From: Isochrysis galbana
Lineage: Eukaryota; Haptophyta; Isochrysidales; Isochrysidaceae
Length of the DNA: 64,000 nucleotides
Direction of reading: 5' to 3'
Assembly: GCA_018136815.1 (NCBI GenBank)
Contig: CM030938.1
Span: 4,421,724-4,485,723, forward strand
This document shows, piece by piece, positions 19,675-30,083 of this stretch. The translations under genes and the position numbers were made by a program. The notes beneath the pieces are model-generated. The model worked only from the letters and a program-made list of their open reading frames with translations. It did not search any database and had not been told where the DNA came from. Every line of letters starts with the position of its first letter. Within the stretch, counting starts at the first letter, position 1.

Positions 19675-21305
19675 ATGGGGGCGACGGCGTGGCGGCGCCG
19701 CCTCTGCTCCTGCCCCGCTCCTTCTCGCTCTCCTCGCTGGCTCGACGGCTCTCTGCGGCGGAAGCGCGGTGGACTCGAATCTCTACAGCCCGCCCCTTCC
19801 CTTCTCGACCTTTCGCCGCCTTCCCAGCCCCCCTCCTCTCCTCCACACTCTCGGCTTCTACGCGTCTGTCTTCTGGGCCCCACAAACGCAGGGAAGAGCT
19901 CTCTCCTCAACGCTCTAATCGAGGCACCCGTCGCGGCAGTGAGTGAGAAGATCCACATGACACGGGTCAACACCCTAGGATACCTTACAGACAGCAATGC
20001 GGCTGCGCAGATCGAGTTTATCGACGCGCCAGGCTGCCTGGGGCCGAATGTGCCCACTCTGCGCAGAGCCATCTGGGACGCCCTCGCTGCCGCAGATCTG
20101 GCATTTGTGGTGGTGGACGCGGCGGAGCTGAGCAGGCCGTCGCGTTCGACCCAGCGGACCAAAGCGCAGATCCACGGCTTCCTCGAACAACTCTCGGCGG
20201 AGCTCGATTCGCAAGAGGCCAGAGCGGCAGAGCACGGCGCGAGCACTTCCGCTGATGGTGGCAGCCAGGGGACGGAGCAAGCAACCATCGGTGTCGCGGA
20301 GCGCGTGGGCGCGGCTGATGGTTCGGACAACGGGGAGGCGCGCGCAGGCCACGCGCTGACCGGCCGCCCGGCTAGTGAGCTTGGTGCTACCCCCATTGCA
20401 GGGGAGGCGGAGCGCATAGCGCGAGCGGCAGGTGGCCGCGAGGGCGACGCTAGTCGAGCAGTCTGGCAGCACGAGCGCCATCGACCGCTTGGCCCGAGAA
20501 CTCTCACCGCGCTGGTGCTGAATAAGGTGCGTGCGTGCGACGGTCTGGCTACTGGGCTTGCTCTTCGCCCGCGCGTGATGCCGTTGCGCAGGCGTCTCTC
20601 CACAGGCAGCTGGCTTCGCACAGCACCTGCAGTAGACGCGTCCATCTGCTCCATCCTTTGTCTGCTCAAGGCACTAGTGTACGCGCTGGCCTCTGCAGGT
20701 GGACCGCGTGAGACCCAAGGAGAAGCTTCTTGACATCTCTCAGCAGCTGCACCAAATGGGACATCGGTTCGATTGGCCATGCTTCATGGTGTCAGCCAAG
20801 ACGGGCGACGGGGTGAAGGACATGCGCAGGTGAGGGTGCCGCGAGCCCTCACTGCATGGCTCACTGCACGTGCACCTCTTGTCCGCGGCGCCCACTCCGT
20901 TCTCCCAACACCTTTGGCAGATGGATGTGCGCGATGGCGCGCCCCGGTGAGTGGGTGGTGCAGCCGGGCACCTCGCACGTGCAGCCCCCGCTCACGCTTG
21001 CCACCGAGATTATTCGATCTCACATCTTTCGTTGCCTTCACAAGGAGCTGCCGTATGTGCTGCAACAGCGCAACCTCGCGTGGACACCGCTCCGCAATGG
21101 TGGCCTGCGCATTGACCAGCAGCTGCTGCTGCCGCCCAAGCGGCCGGGAGGCCCCGCCAAAAAGTCAACGAGGAACATTGTCGAGTCGAGGCTTCCCATG
21201 ATTGGGAAGGCAGCGCGGCAAGATCTCACCGAGGCCTTTGGCCGTCAGGTGAGTCTCTTTCTCACTCTGGGGACAATCGGTCCGGCCGACGAGCTCAACT
21301 TGTGA
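19675..21305 (+). CDS. era: Era-type ribosome-assembly GTPase
   Basis: Three exons: 19675-20526, 20699-20829, 20921-21305 (455 residues), introns GT-AG. All GTPase motifs are visible: G1 GPTNAGKSS (68-76), the conserved Thr in MTRVNT, G3 DAPG (117-120), G4 NKVD spanning the first splice junction (283-286) and G5 SAKTG (316-320). The C-terminal half carries the KH-domain signature of Era: LTLATEIIRSHIF, ELPYVLQ and LTEAFGRQVSLFLTLG. Era binds the 3' end of small-subunit rRNA, and eukaryotic homologues act in mitochondria or plastids. The first 60 residues are Arg/Ser/Pro-rich and basic, suiting an organelle presequence. An insertion of about 110 residues rich in Ala/Gly/Glu separates G3 from G4 and is absent from bacterial Era. 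The usual KH loop GxxG is weakly kept (MIGKAARQ). Confidence 0.88.
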
Positions 21306-22380
21306 CGGCGCGTGCGCTGCATGCGCACGTCCATGGAGTACATTCCATGCGGGGTAAGCCGCATGCTTGGGCAAGTCGCTTCATGAAGGCGCGCGTGTCG
21401 GGCGAGCTAGGGACTAGGGACTATAGGGCATTAGTAGTAGCAACGGCCGTACCAAAAACAACTTTAATTCTCTCGCCAGTACGAAAAAGAACACATCAAG
21501 ATTCTGGGCGAACACCTACTATCTTATAGGTGTACACTATACCGCTTCCCACCGACATCGACATCGCCCTTATTACCCTTCCTCCTGCCTTCACTCCCTC
21601 CCCCTTCCCGCCTTCGTTCCTTTTCGCGTCGGTTTCCGGGATGCGGCCCAGGTGCACTACCATGGGCCATGTTCAGAGCGTAGATTCCGTGCAGGCCTTT
21701 TGGTAGGGACGGGCCAGGATTTCGGAATTTTTTTTCGAAATTTGGGCTCAATTTCCGAGCGTCGATTTCGTTCGAAATTTCGCGAAATTTGGGGCCGTCT
21801 AAGGGACATGGACAAAATACCAAGGGGGGGAAGGGTGTCGATGGGCAATAAATATACTACTATTTGGGGGAGGGGTCGGGAATGACTGGCGCGAAATTCC
21901 CGACGCGTGACGCGCGACAAAACCGCGGCTTTTCACGTATCCTCCATCATGAGTTGGAGTGTCGAACATGCGATGACTACAGGCGCGTAGGCAGAGGGCC
22001 ATTCGATCGAGCCGGCAGCTGACGCGGCCGTGAAAGAGTCGTTGTTTGTTGCTGACGGGAAGATGTCTGAAAGGTCATGGTAGGAGTAGCTGTCAGTGTC
22101 CGCCATCGAGCGCTTCGAGCGGAGAGGTAGACTGAGGTTCAGAGGATTGCAACGCGTGGCGTCGGAGAGTAGAGACGAGGCCAGCTAGCGAGCTAGTGGG
22201 AGAGAGAGAGAATGAGAGTGAGAGCTTCTTAGGTCCAAGGTAGACACGAGGGGCTACAACGCGGGGACTCAAAAAGTTGCTGATCGCCAGAGACACACAA
22301 ACTAAACCAAACGGGGCGAAAACTAACCACACTTGGATGGACGGCCAAGCGTCGGCACCAAGGCAACTTAGCAGCGCATC
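21306..22380. repeat. Repeat-rich interval with two family copies
   Basis: 21497-21690 is copy 2 of the 'CACCTACTAT ... TTTCCGGG' family (others at 4682 and 38571). From about 21708, TAGGGACGGGCCAGGATTTCGG and GCGAAATTTGGGG blocks resemble the left end of the 62930 MITE, but a right terminus is not visible. 22090-22380 has GAGAGAGAATGAGAGTGAGAG microsatellite. No gene is supported. Confidence 0.5.
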
Positions 22381-22767
22381 ATGGACATGCGAAAGAGAGG
22401 AGCGGCACAACGAGGGCAGACCTCGCAGGGGGAGCTGCGACCGAGATATAACAGAAGACAGACGACAATCGTGGAACGTTTGATGACATCAAGAGAAAGT
22501 AGGAGAAGAGGCGATATACCCATCAACGAGACCTTGGGACTTAAAATAGCTCACAGGCTAGAAGTAAAAGTCTGTCCTCGTATGGAATACGACATGGAGT
22601 TGGTGGCTAGTGGAGGGCAAACCACTCTCAGCTTCCAGCTTGGTCGCGAGGTGTCCGTATTTCTTTTGCTTTGTCACCTAACTTCCGCGTCGTGTGAGCG
22701 CGTGTTTTTGTCATTGAAGTGCATGCTTGGAGGCGTGCGAATGAATTCGTTTTCCGATAAGCTCTAG
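22381..22767 (+). mobile_element. hAT transposase C-terminal remnant
   Basis: A 128-residue frame ends with VFLLLCHLTSASCERVFLSL, then KCMLGGVRMNSFSDKL and a stop. The S-x-CERVFS-type block followed by an Arg-containing helix is the hAT dimerisation motif. The upstream part of the frame has no recognisable DDE residues, so this is a truncated copy. Confidence 0.7.
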
Positions 22768-22964
22768 TGTGCGCATTGAGCATTGAGCATTGATGCTCTG
22801 GTACCACCAACGTAACGTGACACGTGCTGAATGATGACAAGTGAGGTCTGACTCGTGGCTTGTAGTCTTGTTGTTTGTTTATCAGAGCGTAAATTACTGA
22901 ATCAGAGTAATGTATGTCGTTATAATAGATAATAGATATCTCACATCTTAATTAATACTTAAAA

Positions 22965-24363
22965 TTTTTAACAAATTTTTATGGGTCGCGGCGCGGCAAA
23001 GGAACGGGACTAGCGCGCACACAAGACAGGACTCCCTGCCGCGGCGAGCGCAAGCACCCTTCCCCCTTATGCCACCCAGCTATTCACTAGCTTACTACCT
23101 GCGCTAGCCGGAGCACCCCTCCCTCCACACTCAAGCAGCCCCCCACGCCAGGATCCTGTTTTGGTCTCGCAGGCAAGGGGGCCTAATGGGAGGGGGAGGA
23201 GCAACTCCTCAAAGAGGAGCTTTGGGGAAGGAGATGTCTGAGTGGGGGCGCTATACCCTTGCGCTAGGCATGGGCAGCGACGCCGCCTCAAAACATGTCC
23301 TCCCTCTGGTCTTGAGTCGAAATTTTTGGTGTTTGAATCTGAGGGCGAGGGGGTTTGTGCTTCTTGGGTTGGTTGTAGTGGGATGAGGGAGTGGGAGATG
23401 GAGTGAAGTGTTGAAAGAGGGCCCAAGGCAGGGCACTGAGTTGTAGGTACTTGTGGCCCACAAGCGTGGGGTGAAAACGAAAAGTGTATCAACATGTGTC
23501 TTGAATTGAAATTTTTGGTGCTTTGAACAGAGGGCGGGGGGTTTGTGCCGTTTGGGTTGGTTGAAGTGTGAAGGGGGAGTGGGAGAGGGAGTCTTGTGTT
23601 GAGAGAGGGCCCAAGGCAGGGCACTGAGTAATTGGTACTAGTGGCCCACAAGAGTGGGGTGAAGACGAGAATTGTGTCAACAAGTTGAAAAACAGAGGCA
23701 TGGGGTGCTCTCCGTATGGGGTTGATGGTTGTGAAGTGCCCTCCCATGTTGGGTGCACTGATGGTAGAGGTTTCCACCATGGGGAGGGCAGCTGAGCTGC
23801 CCTCCCACATGAGGTGCTCTTGGGGTGGGAGGGTTTCCCACTGTTGGAGGGGGTCTCCAAGACCCCCTGCATGATGCGCAGAGCCATGGTGGCAACCTGT
23901 TCGGTGCCAGTGCTCGCCACCCCGCGCGCTTGCGCGGGTGTGGTCTGGATCCCGGATGGGACAACAGGTACAAGGTCAACAGGTTTTGGGGGCCTCTTCC
24001 TATTAAGAGGACATGTTAACAGGTCGCAACAGGTCCGTAACGGGTCAAAATAAAACTCAATTTAATGATATTTTAGATCTATCAGTATGATTTATAATAT
24101 GAATACGATTGGTTTCTGACTTCTGAGCTTTATTACTAGGGAGAGGAAGGGATCTGAGATGATCTGGGCGTGGCTACGATAGCGGTACCTATAGCCACGC
24201 GCGAGGCGAGAATGTTAGAAAGATTTTTTTACCTATTACCTATTAACAGGTAACAGGTCTGGTAGACCTCTTGACCTCTTAATAGAACCTATTAGAAGCC
24301 TATTGTCCCATCTGGGGTCTGGATGGGTTGGATGGGCTCTGAGAGGGCTTTCTGACGAGCCGC
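22965..24363 (-). mobile_element. Retroposon-like repeat, 5'-truncated copy (interrupted)
   Basis: Inverted near-copy of 56979-58030. Both share the 3' terminus GACCCATAAAAATT(T)GTTAAAAATTT, the block CTTGCGCTCGCCGCGG, a long frame with AQLPSPWWKPLPSVHPT, and internal direct repeats around CTCAGTGCCCTGCCTTGGGC. This copy lacks the 5' leader: it stops at 24363, where non-LTR sequence begins, and it carries a 366-bp MITE at 23951-24316. Confidence 0.85.
23951..24316. mobile_element. 366-bp hAT-like MITE with 8-bp target duplication GTCTGGAT
   Basis: Inverted ends CCCGGATGGGACAACAGG and CCCAGATGGGACAATAGG (18 bp, two differences). Flanked by GTCTGGAT at 23943-23950 and 24317-24324. The related unit at 57020 has the uninterrupted site once (GTTTGGAT on the matching strand), so an empty site is present in the same window. 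The interior is A/T-richer with AACAGGT words and has no ORF. Confidence 0.88.
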
Positions 24364-24368
24364 CTCGG

Positions 24369-25083
24369 GAATGTCAAGGCGCTAACGAGCGCCTATCTCT
24401 CGGGCAAGAAAAGCAAACGACAAAAAGCGACCGTCCGATGGGAGGAGAGGCTCCCCGTCTTAAAAGAAAAATGGAAGCAGATATCTCAACTATACAAATA
24501 CAACTTTCTAACACCCCGGGACTCATACCTACACTTCAAGCACGTACTTCACAGACGGATCGCAACGGCCAACAGATTCCCGGGCGACCCAACTTGCCGC
24601 TTTTGTGGGGAAGCCCCCGAGTCATCCACACACCTAGCGCGATGTCAAGCGACGGAGCCGATCTTCGCTTACATAGAACAACTTTGCGACGTACCAAACC
24701 CTAGGCAACACGGGACGGCGCAGCGGCTGTTTTGCTACCAGGTCGACAGACCGCACCCCTCCTCGGGTTATCTAGGTATCTTGGCATGGAGATACATTCT
24801 GACGGATTTTTACAACATACACTACGGCAACGCCGAGGCGAGATCGACAACAGCCATCCTAAGGGCCATATTCTTGAGGTTCCACTGGTTGGTCAAGGCG
24901 AAGGTGGGCTTCTTCCAACGCCTGAAAGCCCAGAGGGAACGACTTGGACTACACGCCCCGAGTAATAAGCACCTGCGCAGGATGATCTCCCCGCTATACT
25001 CGGTAGATAAAGACTTTAACCTGGAAATCTCCAACAACTTGACGCAAGTAGCGACCGAACTAGGCATCAGAAATATAACCTGA
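24369..25083 (+). mobile_element. Non-LTR retrotransposon C-terminal region with zf-RVT knuckle
   Basis: One frame stays open from about 24369 to the stop at 25083. It reads RWEERLPVLKEKWKQISQLY, then DSYLHFKHVLHRRIA and CRFCGEAPESSTHLARC, the CxxC...HxxxC zinc-binding block found after reverse transcriptase in many non-LTR elements. The tail LAWRYILTDFYNIHY and LVKAKVGFFQRLKAQRER recurs in relics at 5108-5330 and about 48000-48120. The RT domain itself is missing, and the left edge abuts another repeat at 24363. Confidence 0.82.
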
Positions 25084-26223
25084 ACTCCCTGAACTAGGAA
25101 AAAGTTTTTCTTCAGAGGACGACCGACCCCTAAGGGGGCGGAAAAGCACACCCAAGCAAGGTCTCCACGCACTCTTACCCCCTCTATCTCACGCCCTTGG
25201 TCGAAGCAGCGCGCGCGGCCTCCCCCCCCTCCATTTTGTGGGAAAGGAACGGGGGGGGTGGGAAAGGGGAGTGATAGGAAAGGGGGGGTAGTTGGGAGTA
25301 GCACTAGCACTCTGCCCCACGCCGTGCACGTAGCGGCTAGTTTTTTAAGATTTTTTTTTGATATGGGCTTGGGAGTGCGAGTCCTGACCCGCGCCCTCTA
25401 GGGACTAGGGGTCTGGATCAGCGTGCTGAGTGTTGATTGAGTCGCAACAGTAATGAGTGCTCGCAACCCATGCCAAGAAAGAGGTAGGGCATGAGAGTGT
25501 CTGACGGTCCCCGCCCCCCCGGAGGGAAGGGGGGCGCAGAGCGCCCCGATTGCCCCCTATTATAACAATGGGGTCCTCTTTCGACGGAACGCGAGCTTAG
25601 CTGCACCCTGCAAACTTCCTAGCTCTGGCAGAGGCGCACCAAGTTGGGCGAATCTGGCCAGCATATTTGGCACCGAGCAGCATCATTCCCTTTCCTCTAT
25701 CGTCCCCGTATCTACTCTCTATATTGTCTATTGGGCGCGGTCTCCAAGCAAAAGGCCTTTTTGCAGAAGGCCATGATGGTGCTCGCAGTGCTGAAGGTGA
25801 AAAGGGCGGTGAACTTGTGCAGATATATGGGTGAATCATCCACTTCCCGCATGGCACCGGCGCTGAGTAGTAAGCTCTAATGTAGGCCTACGAAATGTCG
25901 ACGGGACAAAATACTCGCATTGCGACAGAGGAGGTTCGCTAGATGGCCTACTTCTAGATACTGCTATGTATTCATACACATCGCCTTCCCGGTGTGAAGA
26001 GCCATAACACAAAGACACAAAATTGCCCGCCAAGGTGCCATTGACAAGATGGTGGTGGTAGTCACGTTATGTTGAGCGTGTTTTTGCTCCCACTCTAGTA
26101 AGCAGCCCCGCCACAAGTGAGCGTTGAATGAGGTGGAAGCAACGTTGGTGCGAGGAGGAGCGAAAGGAACGCGTGAGGGCGAATTTGGAAGCTGGCATGT
26201 GGCCAAACTTCGGGCTATGCTTG
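25084..26223. other. Intergenic, no gene recognised
   Basis: G-rich homopolymer stretches at 25225-25290, a C-run at about 25510, and otherwise unique-looking sequence. Short frames (25644-25880 plus, 25964-26269 minus) have no recognisable domain. Confidence 0.35.
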
Positions 26224-27636
26224 TCACATCGGCAGCGAACACGCCTGTGGCGTCGGCAACACGCTGCAATCAACGCATAGCATCAACATGGAGTCGCTGC
26301 CAGCCGACATTGTCTTAAGAGATCCCGATGCCGAGTGCACAACTTGGCCAATATTCCCGTTCTTCACGGCATCGCATCCCTGTGAAGAGTCAGCGTCCAA
26401 CGCGGGGGCGTATAGCGGCACAGTGTGCGTCGTGCTGAGCGTGAGGGGCACGCATGCGGTACAAAATTGGCCGCCGCAACCTTCGCACTCTTGGACCTTG
26501 CGACAATCCTCGCAATAGGGCAGCTCGCACACGTCACATACGCGCGTACCGCAGCAGCCAGCGCACGAGTCGCGCTCGCAGAGGTCGCAGGGCCGGAGCG
26601 CGACGCATGCGTGGCAGTAGGTACGCCCACAACCACCGCACCTCGTGGTGGGGTCGCACTCGTCACAAAAGCAAAGGGTGCAGCTAGAGCATGTATGCAT
26701 CCGACAGCACACGGCGCAAAAGGAGAGCTTGCAAGTGCCACACGAGGCGATGGCGACGTTGGCGGTCGTCGCGGAGGGATGCATGGTGCAGGTCGCCAAG
26801 TCCGGCGCACTGGCTGTTGGCATCGGCAGCGCGCGGCGCGGTGAACGGAGGCGGCCAAGGTGGGCGGCTCGGCAGTCGTCGCCTGAGCACTCTGCGCAGA
26901 AGGGTTCGCCACACAAGTGGCATTCCATCACCGGCGGGCATCTCGGCGTCGTGGGGTCTTGGGTGAGCTCGCACATGCGCATCGAAACTGCGGATGCGCG
27001 TTGCTCGAAGCATGAAGTGCGCAAGCAGAGCGTGCACGGTAGGCGGAAGGGAGATAACGGGTGATGGAACGAGACAGGGGCCACGGCAGCCGGCGAGCCA
27101 AGCAACACGTCGCACCACGAGCAACGCGCCGCAGAACGCACCGCTCGCAGCTGCCTCGCTGAATAGAGAGAGCCCATGAGGCAGCGCCACGGCATGGGGA
27201 TGCTGAGTGGATCGTAGCTGTGCATCTCTTCCCAGCGCGGTCGGTTCTCCTGCATCACCATGATGGTGCGCAGCCGGCCCTGGCTGCGTAGCATTGTGCC
27301 AAGGATAAAGCATGCCCCTGACGTCCATTGCATCATTGTTGCTGTACTCGGCTGATCGGCCGAATTGACAAGCTGCTTCCCGGTAAAGAGGCGGAGATTA
27401 ATCGTCTCAAGTGAGGTCGAATAGCGAAGAGGATTGAGACCATGGTCTTGCCACCAAATCGCATCGCACGACTCGGTGCCCAGCCTCGTGCACCCTGCAA
27501 GTGAAAGCCGTCTCAAGTGCCGTACGGCATCCACACGGCTTAGCAGCCGTTTGAGGTCAGAGTCGAGCAGTCGGCTCGCGTTGATGCCGTTAAAGTCAAG
27601 ATCGTGCCAGTAGCGCGGGTTGCGCAAACAAGCCAT
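26224..27636 (-). CDS. LRR-like / tandem Cys-rich zinc-binding protein, possibly incomplete at N-terminus
   Basis: 470-residue frame. Residues ~1-100 (NPRYWHDLDFNG, LRRLSLAGCTRLG, LETINLRLF) look like the leucine-rich part of F-box/LRR proteins: a site just after an F-box, then a repeat with LxLxGC. From about residue 190 there are many closely spaced Cys pairs (CHLCGEPFCAEC, CGTCKLSFCAVC, CTLCFCDEC, CGGCGRTYCHAC, CDLCERDSCAGC, CDVCELPYCEDC, CEGCGGQFCTAC), consistent with a serial array of small zinc-binding modules. The start Met at 27636 follows ...TGACAG, so it may be an exon start behind an intron. The scaffold gap 36 bp away would hide upstream exons. Role unknown; ubiquitin-ligase adaptor is a guess from the LRR part. 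Confidence 0.6.
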   Translation of the reverse strand: MACLRNPRYWHDLDFNGINASRLLDSDLKRLLSRVDAVRHLRRLSLAGCTRLGTESCDAIWWQDHGLNPLRYSTSLETINLRLFTGKQLVNSADQPSTATMMQWTSGACFILGTMLRSQGRLRTIMVMQENRPRWEEMHSYDPLSIPMPWRCLMGSLYSARQLRAVRSAARCSWCDVLLGSPAAVAPVSFHHPLSPFRLPCTLCLRTSCFEQRASAVSMRMCELTQDPTTPRCPPVMECHLCGEPFCAECSGDDCRAAHLGRLRSPRRALPMPTASAPDLATCTMHPSATTANVAIASCGTCKLSFCAVCCRMHTCSSCTLCFCDECDPTTRCGGCGRTYCHACVALRPCDLCERDSCAGCCGTRVCDVCELPYCEDCRKVQECEGCGGQFCTACVPLTLSTTHTVPLYAPALDADSSQGCDAVKNGNIGQVVHSASGSLKTMSAGSDSMLMLCVDCSVLPTPQACSLPM

Positions 27637-27671
27637 CTGTCAACCGTTGAGTAGGGATGGGAGGGGTAAGC

Positions 27672-27771
27672 NNNNNNNNNNNNNNNNNNNNNNNNNNNNN
27701 NNNNNNNNNNNNNNNNNNNNNNNNNNNNNNNNNNNNNNNNNNNNNNNNNNNNNNNNNNNNNNNNNNNNNNN
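27672..27771. other. Assembly gap (100 N)
   Basis: Exactly 100 N. It separates the start of the Cys-rich/LRR gene (minus) from the truncated Cys-knot ORF (plus), so both may be incomplete. Confidence 0.99.
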
Positions 27772-28073
27772 CGTTGGTACTCACGAATAAGAAGCAGCCA
27801 GACAGATGTAAGGATGTGGATGGAGAGTGTGCAAACGATGGAGACTGTTGTCACGATCTCGTGTGCTCCGACCAAAAGTGCCGTACCGTCACACCGTGTG
27901 TCGAGAAAAGGGGGGGGTGCAGTTATGGCGACGAGTGCTGTGAAGGACTTGAGTGCAATGACGAGGGAGTGTGTGAGACGCCATGCCGCGAGCCAGGGTC
28001 GGTGTGCCAAAGTAACTCGGAGTGCTGTGGTGAATACACGTGTCGTAGTGGTACCTGCAGATCTGATGACTGA
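27772..28073 (+). CDS. Triple Cys-knot-like repeat protein, 5' end lost in the gap
   Basis: The frame runs out of the gap and ends at 28073. It holds three tandem units, each with six Cys in the spacing C-x6-C-x5-C-C-x3-C-x4/5-C: CKDVDGECANDGDCC, CVEKRGGCSYGDECC and CREPGSVCQSNSECC, each followed by a short tail with two more Cys. This CC-containing pattern is that of inhibitor-cystine-knot (knottin) folds and similar small secreted domains, which occur in protease inhibitors, lectin-like and other extracellular proteins. No signal peptide is visible because the N-terminus is missing. The function is not assignable. Confidence 0.6.
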
Positions 28074-28135
28074 TTGGCGAGCACGGAACAAAGTGAAAGG
28101 CGCTCACGGAAGCTTTTTTCGTTTCGTGCTCATAA

Positions 28136-28771
28136 ATGACACATAGAGACCTTGCCTTGTCGCTCCTTTACCATGGCTCTCCCACACCTGAGACGGGAGA
28201 CCCAGGTATACACGAGTTCGAAGAGCACTGGCGAAGGATTCTCGCCCCTGAACCCGGTGTCCAAAAGTACGCGACCCGTGACAATGGCGGCGTGGGCTTT
28301 GTCGCGTCCGTTGCACAGCGCGATGACGGTAGGCACTTGGTCGATGTACACGGCGAAGCCTCGCATCACGCGTTCGTGTGCGAGGACATGTTTGTTGGCA
28401 TCAGCCACCTCTGCCCATTGACTGTATTGTCAGGAGGGTACGACAGAGTGAACGAGCTCAATGAAGCAGGGAACTCTTTGCTCTTCTACATCGGCGACCT
28501 CAAGTACGTCTTCGTGGGCATCGAAGTGTTCGAATTTGAGGCCGTCGACGAGATCGTCGCATTCGTATCGCCTGTAGGAGCGAACGACTTTCCGTATCCC
28601 TACGCCATCGATAAGACCGGTAGGCATTACCTCATGCTCGAAAAGAAGCAGGGGTACATTGACCCGTACCACAGCTTTTACGACATCGAAAAGAAGTTCA
28701 AGCTGACACACGAGGAGTGCGGTATACATTCGATGCGCTCATTGAAGACGATCCTTTCAAGACAAGTGTGA
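28136..28771 (+). CDS. Lower-GC ORF of unknown function, possible foreign origin
   Basis: 211 residues from ATG 28136. The second half is strikingly regular: LLFYIGDLKYVFVG, then VDEIVAFVSPVGANDFPYPY, AIDKTGRHYLMLE, and a Tyr/Phe-rich end. A 'shared tract of strand, DEI-SPVG-ND-PYPYA-D-YLML' arrangement reminds me of small uncharacterised proteins of large DNA viruses, but I cannot confirm this by search. Base composition is visibly less GC-rich than in BMS1, KDM5 or PRMT here. The N-terminal ~90 residues are less convincing, and the true start could be a later Met (for example MFVGISHL). It lies 63 bp after the Cys-knot ORF, same strand. Confidence 0.5.
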   Translation: MTHRDLALSLLYHGSPTPETGDPGIHEFEEHWRRILAPEPGVQKYATRDNGGVGFVASVAQRDDGRHLVDVHGEASHHAFVCEDMFVGISHLCPLTVLSGGYDRVNELNEAGNSLLFYIGDLKYVFVGIEVFEFEAVDEIVAFVSPVGANDFPYPYAIDKTGRHYLMLEKKQGYIDPYHSFYDIEKKFKLTHEECGIHSMRSLKTILSRQV

Positions 28772-28897
28772 GGAGAGGTCCACGTCATGCGTGACGAGGA
28801 GGCCGCTGGAATTTTCATCGAGGGCGGGGGCACGCACTAGTAACCATGCATCCCCTTGCTCACAGGAGCGCCCTCATGGTGAGCTAGGCCCGGTGTC

Positions 28898-30083
28898 CTA
28901 GGACCGAGCTTTTTTGTATTTGATGTTGCTCGGCCAGAGTCCCCACGGGAGGGGAAGAAACCCTGAGGGAAAGGAGACCAAATGAAGGCAAGCCGCCTTA
29001 TTTTGCTCTGCAAATCCGCAGATGTCTTGGCCGTACATACAAGATATGATGTCGCTGTCACCAATAAAGTCGCGGGAGAAAGCGTCGCAGAAATCGCGAA
29101 CGAAGAGATCAAAAGAGAGTCCCGGGGTGCCGTCGAACGGGGCACAGCGGTATCGCTTCGCATCGAAGTCCGGGCGAACATCGCGAGAATCACCCATCAT
29201 TAACGCACACTCCCCCATCGTCCGGCGAGGGACGAACAAACAACGAAGGACTGAGAGGAGGAAGGCAAAACCGGCAAGGACGAAGCGGACGAAGCGACGG
29301 CGAGAGGCGGAGACTCCCGCGAGGACTCCCGCCAGCAAGGCCGTAGTTAGACAAGATAAGAAGAAGCATAGAACGTCCCACAAGCTCGAGGCTGTCCTGG
29401 CAGAGGCAGAGACTGCCAGAGAAGGTGAGAATTCCCAAGGACGGCGGGATCGGCGGGCGAGGTCGCGGGCGAGCCACCAACCCTCGAGGGTCCAAAGAGG
29501 AGCAAGGACCATCGCAGAGGGGACGGGGGCGCGCTGGGCCGGCGAGTGGCGGCGAGAATTTTGAAGATGAAGATGCCCTTGAGAGTGGTTAGCATGAACA
29601 GAGAATGCGAGAACACACTTATCCTCAGCGCGGGTGAAATCGGTCTTGGCATTGGGAGGAGGTAGGGCCCGGGGGCCCGGGTCACGACGAGCCCAAAGAG
29701 CACCCGCGCAGTGGGAGTCGCCGGCTGATCCCGCCATCGTGAGAACTTGTGGGACTTTGTCAAAAAAAGTCTGCTCGGCCAACTTCCCCCCTCCTTCAAA
29801 CAAGGTAGAGGGTATCCCGAAGGTCGGCGCGAGTGGCGAGAACGGCGCGGGGCCGGCGAGGGGGGTCGAGACGGGCCTTAGAGGCCCCGAGAGACGAGAG
29901 ACGAGCCCATCCAAAGGGATGGGGGAGGCCCAAACATTTGAGGGATGAGTGGTCGAGAGAAGCCCAAAGGGTAATTCGGGCATGTGGAGGTCGAGGACGG
30001 TCGAGATCGGAGGACACCCAATTAAGCGTACACCAAGGCACATGGGGACTATGAGCCCCTTCTACTACAAAACTCCAGACAAG
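28898..30083 (-). mobile_element. 5' part of an LTR retrotransposon: LTR-like block, leader, gag-like start
   Basis: On the minus strand: LTR-like repeat (30083-29655, shared with 14931-15520), a leader (about 29650-29210) and a frame from Met near 29203 reading MGDSRDVRPDFDAKRYR, then APFDGTPGLSFDLFVRDFCD. The F-D-G...F-x-x-F pattern is typical of the start of retrotransposon gag. The segment AACLHLVSFPSGFLPLP near 28960 recurs at about 58110 on the other strand. No protease, integrase or reverse transcriptase follows before 28898, so the element is truncated. Confidence 0.6.

Noticed and set aside
5108-25083. All non-LTR remnants as one broken element
   Set aside because: The fragments at 5108, 6716, 24369 and 48000 overlap in part and lie in different strands and contexts, so they are separate copies.
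28430-28729. Minus-strand ORF opposite the lower-GC gene
   Set aside because: Its sequence lacks any motif, while the plus frame shows ordered conserved-looking blocks.
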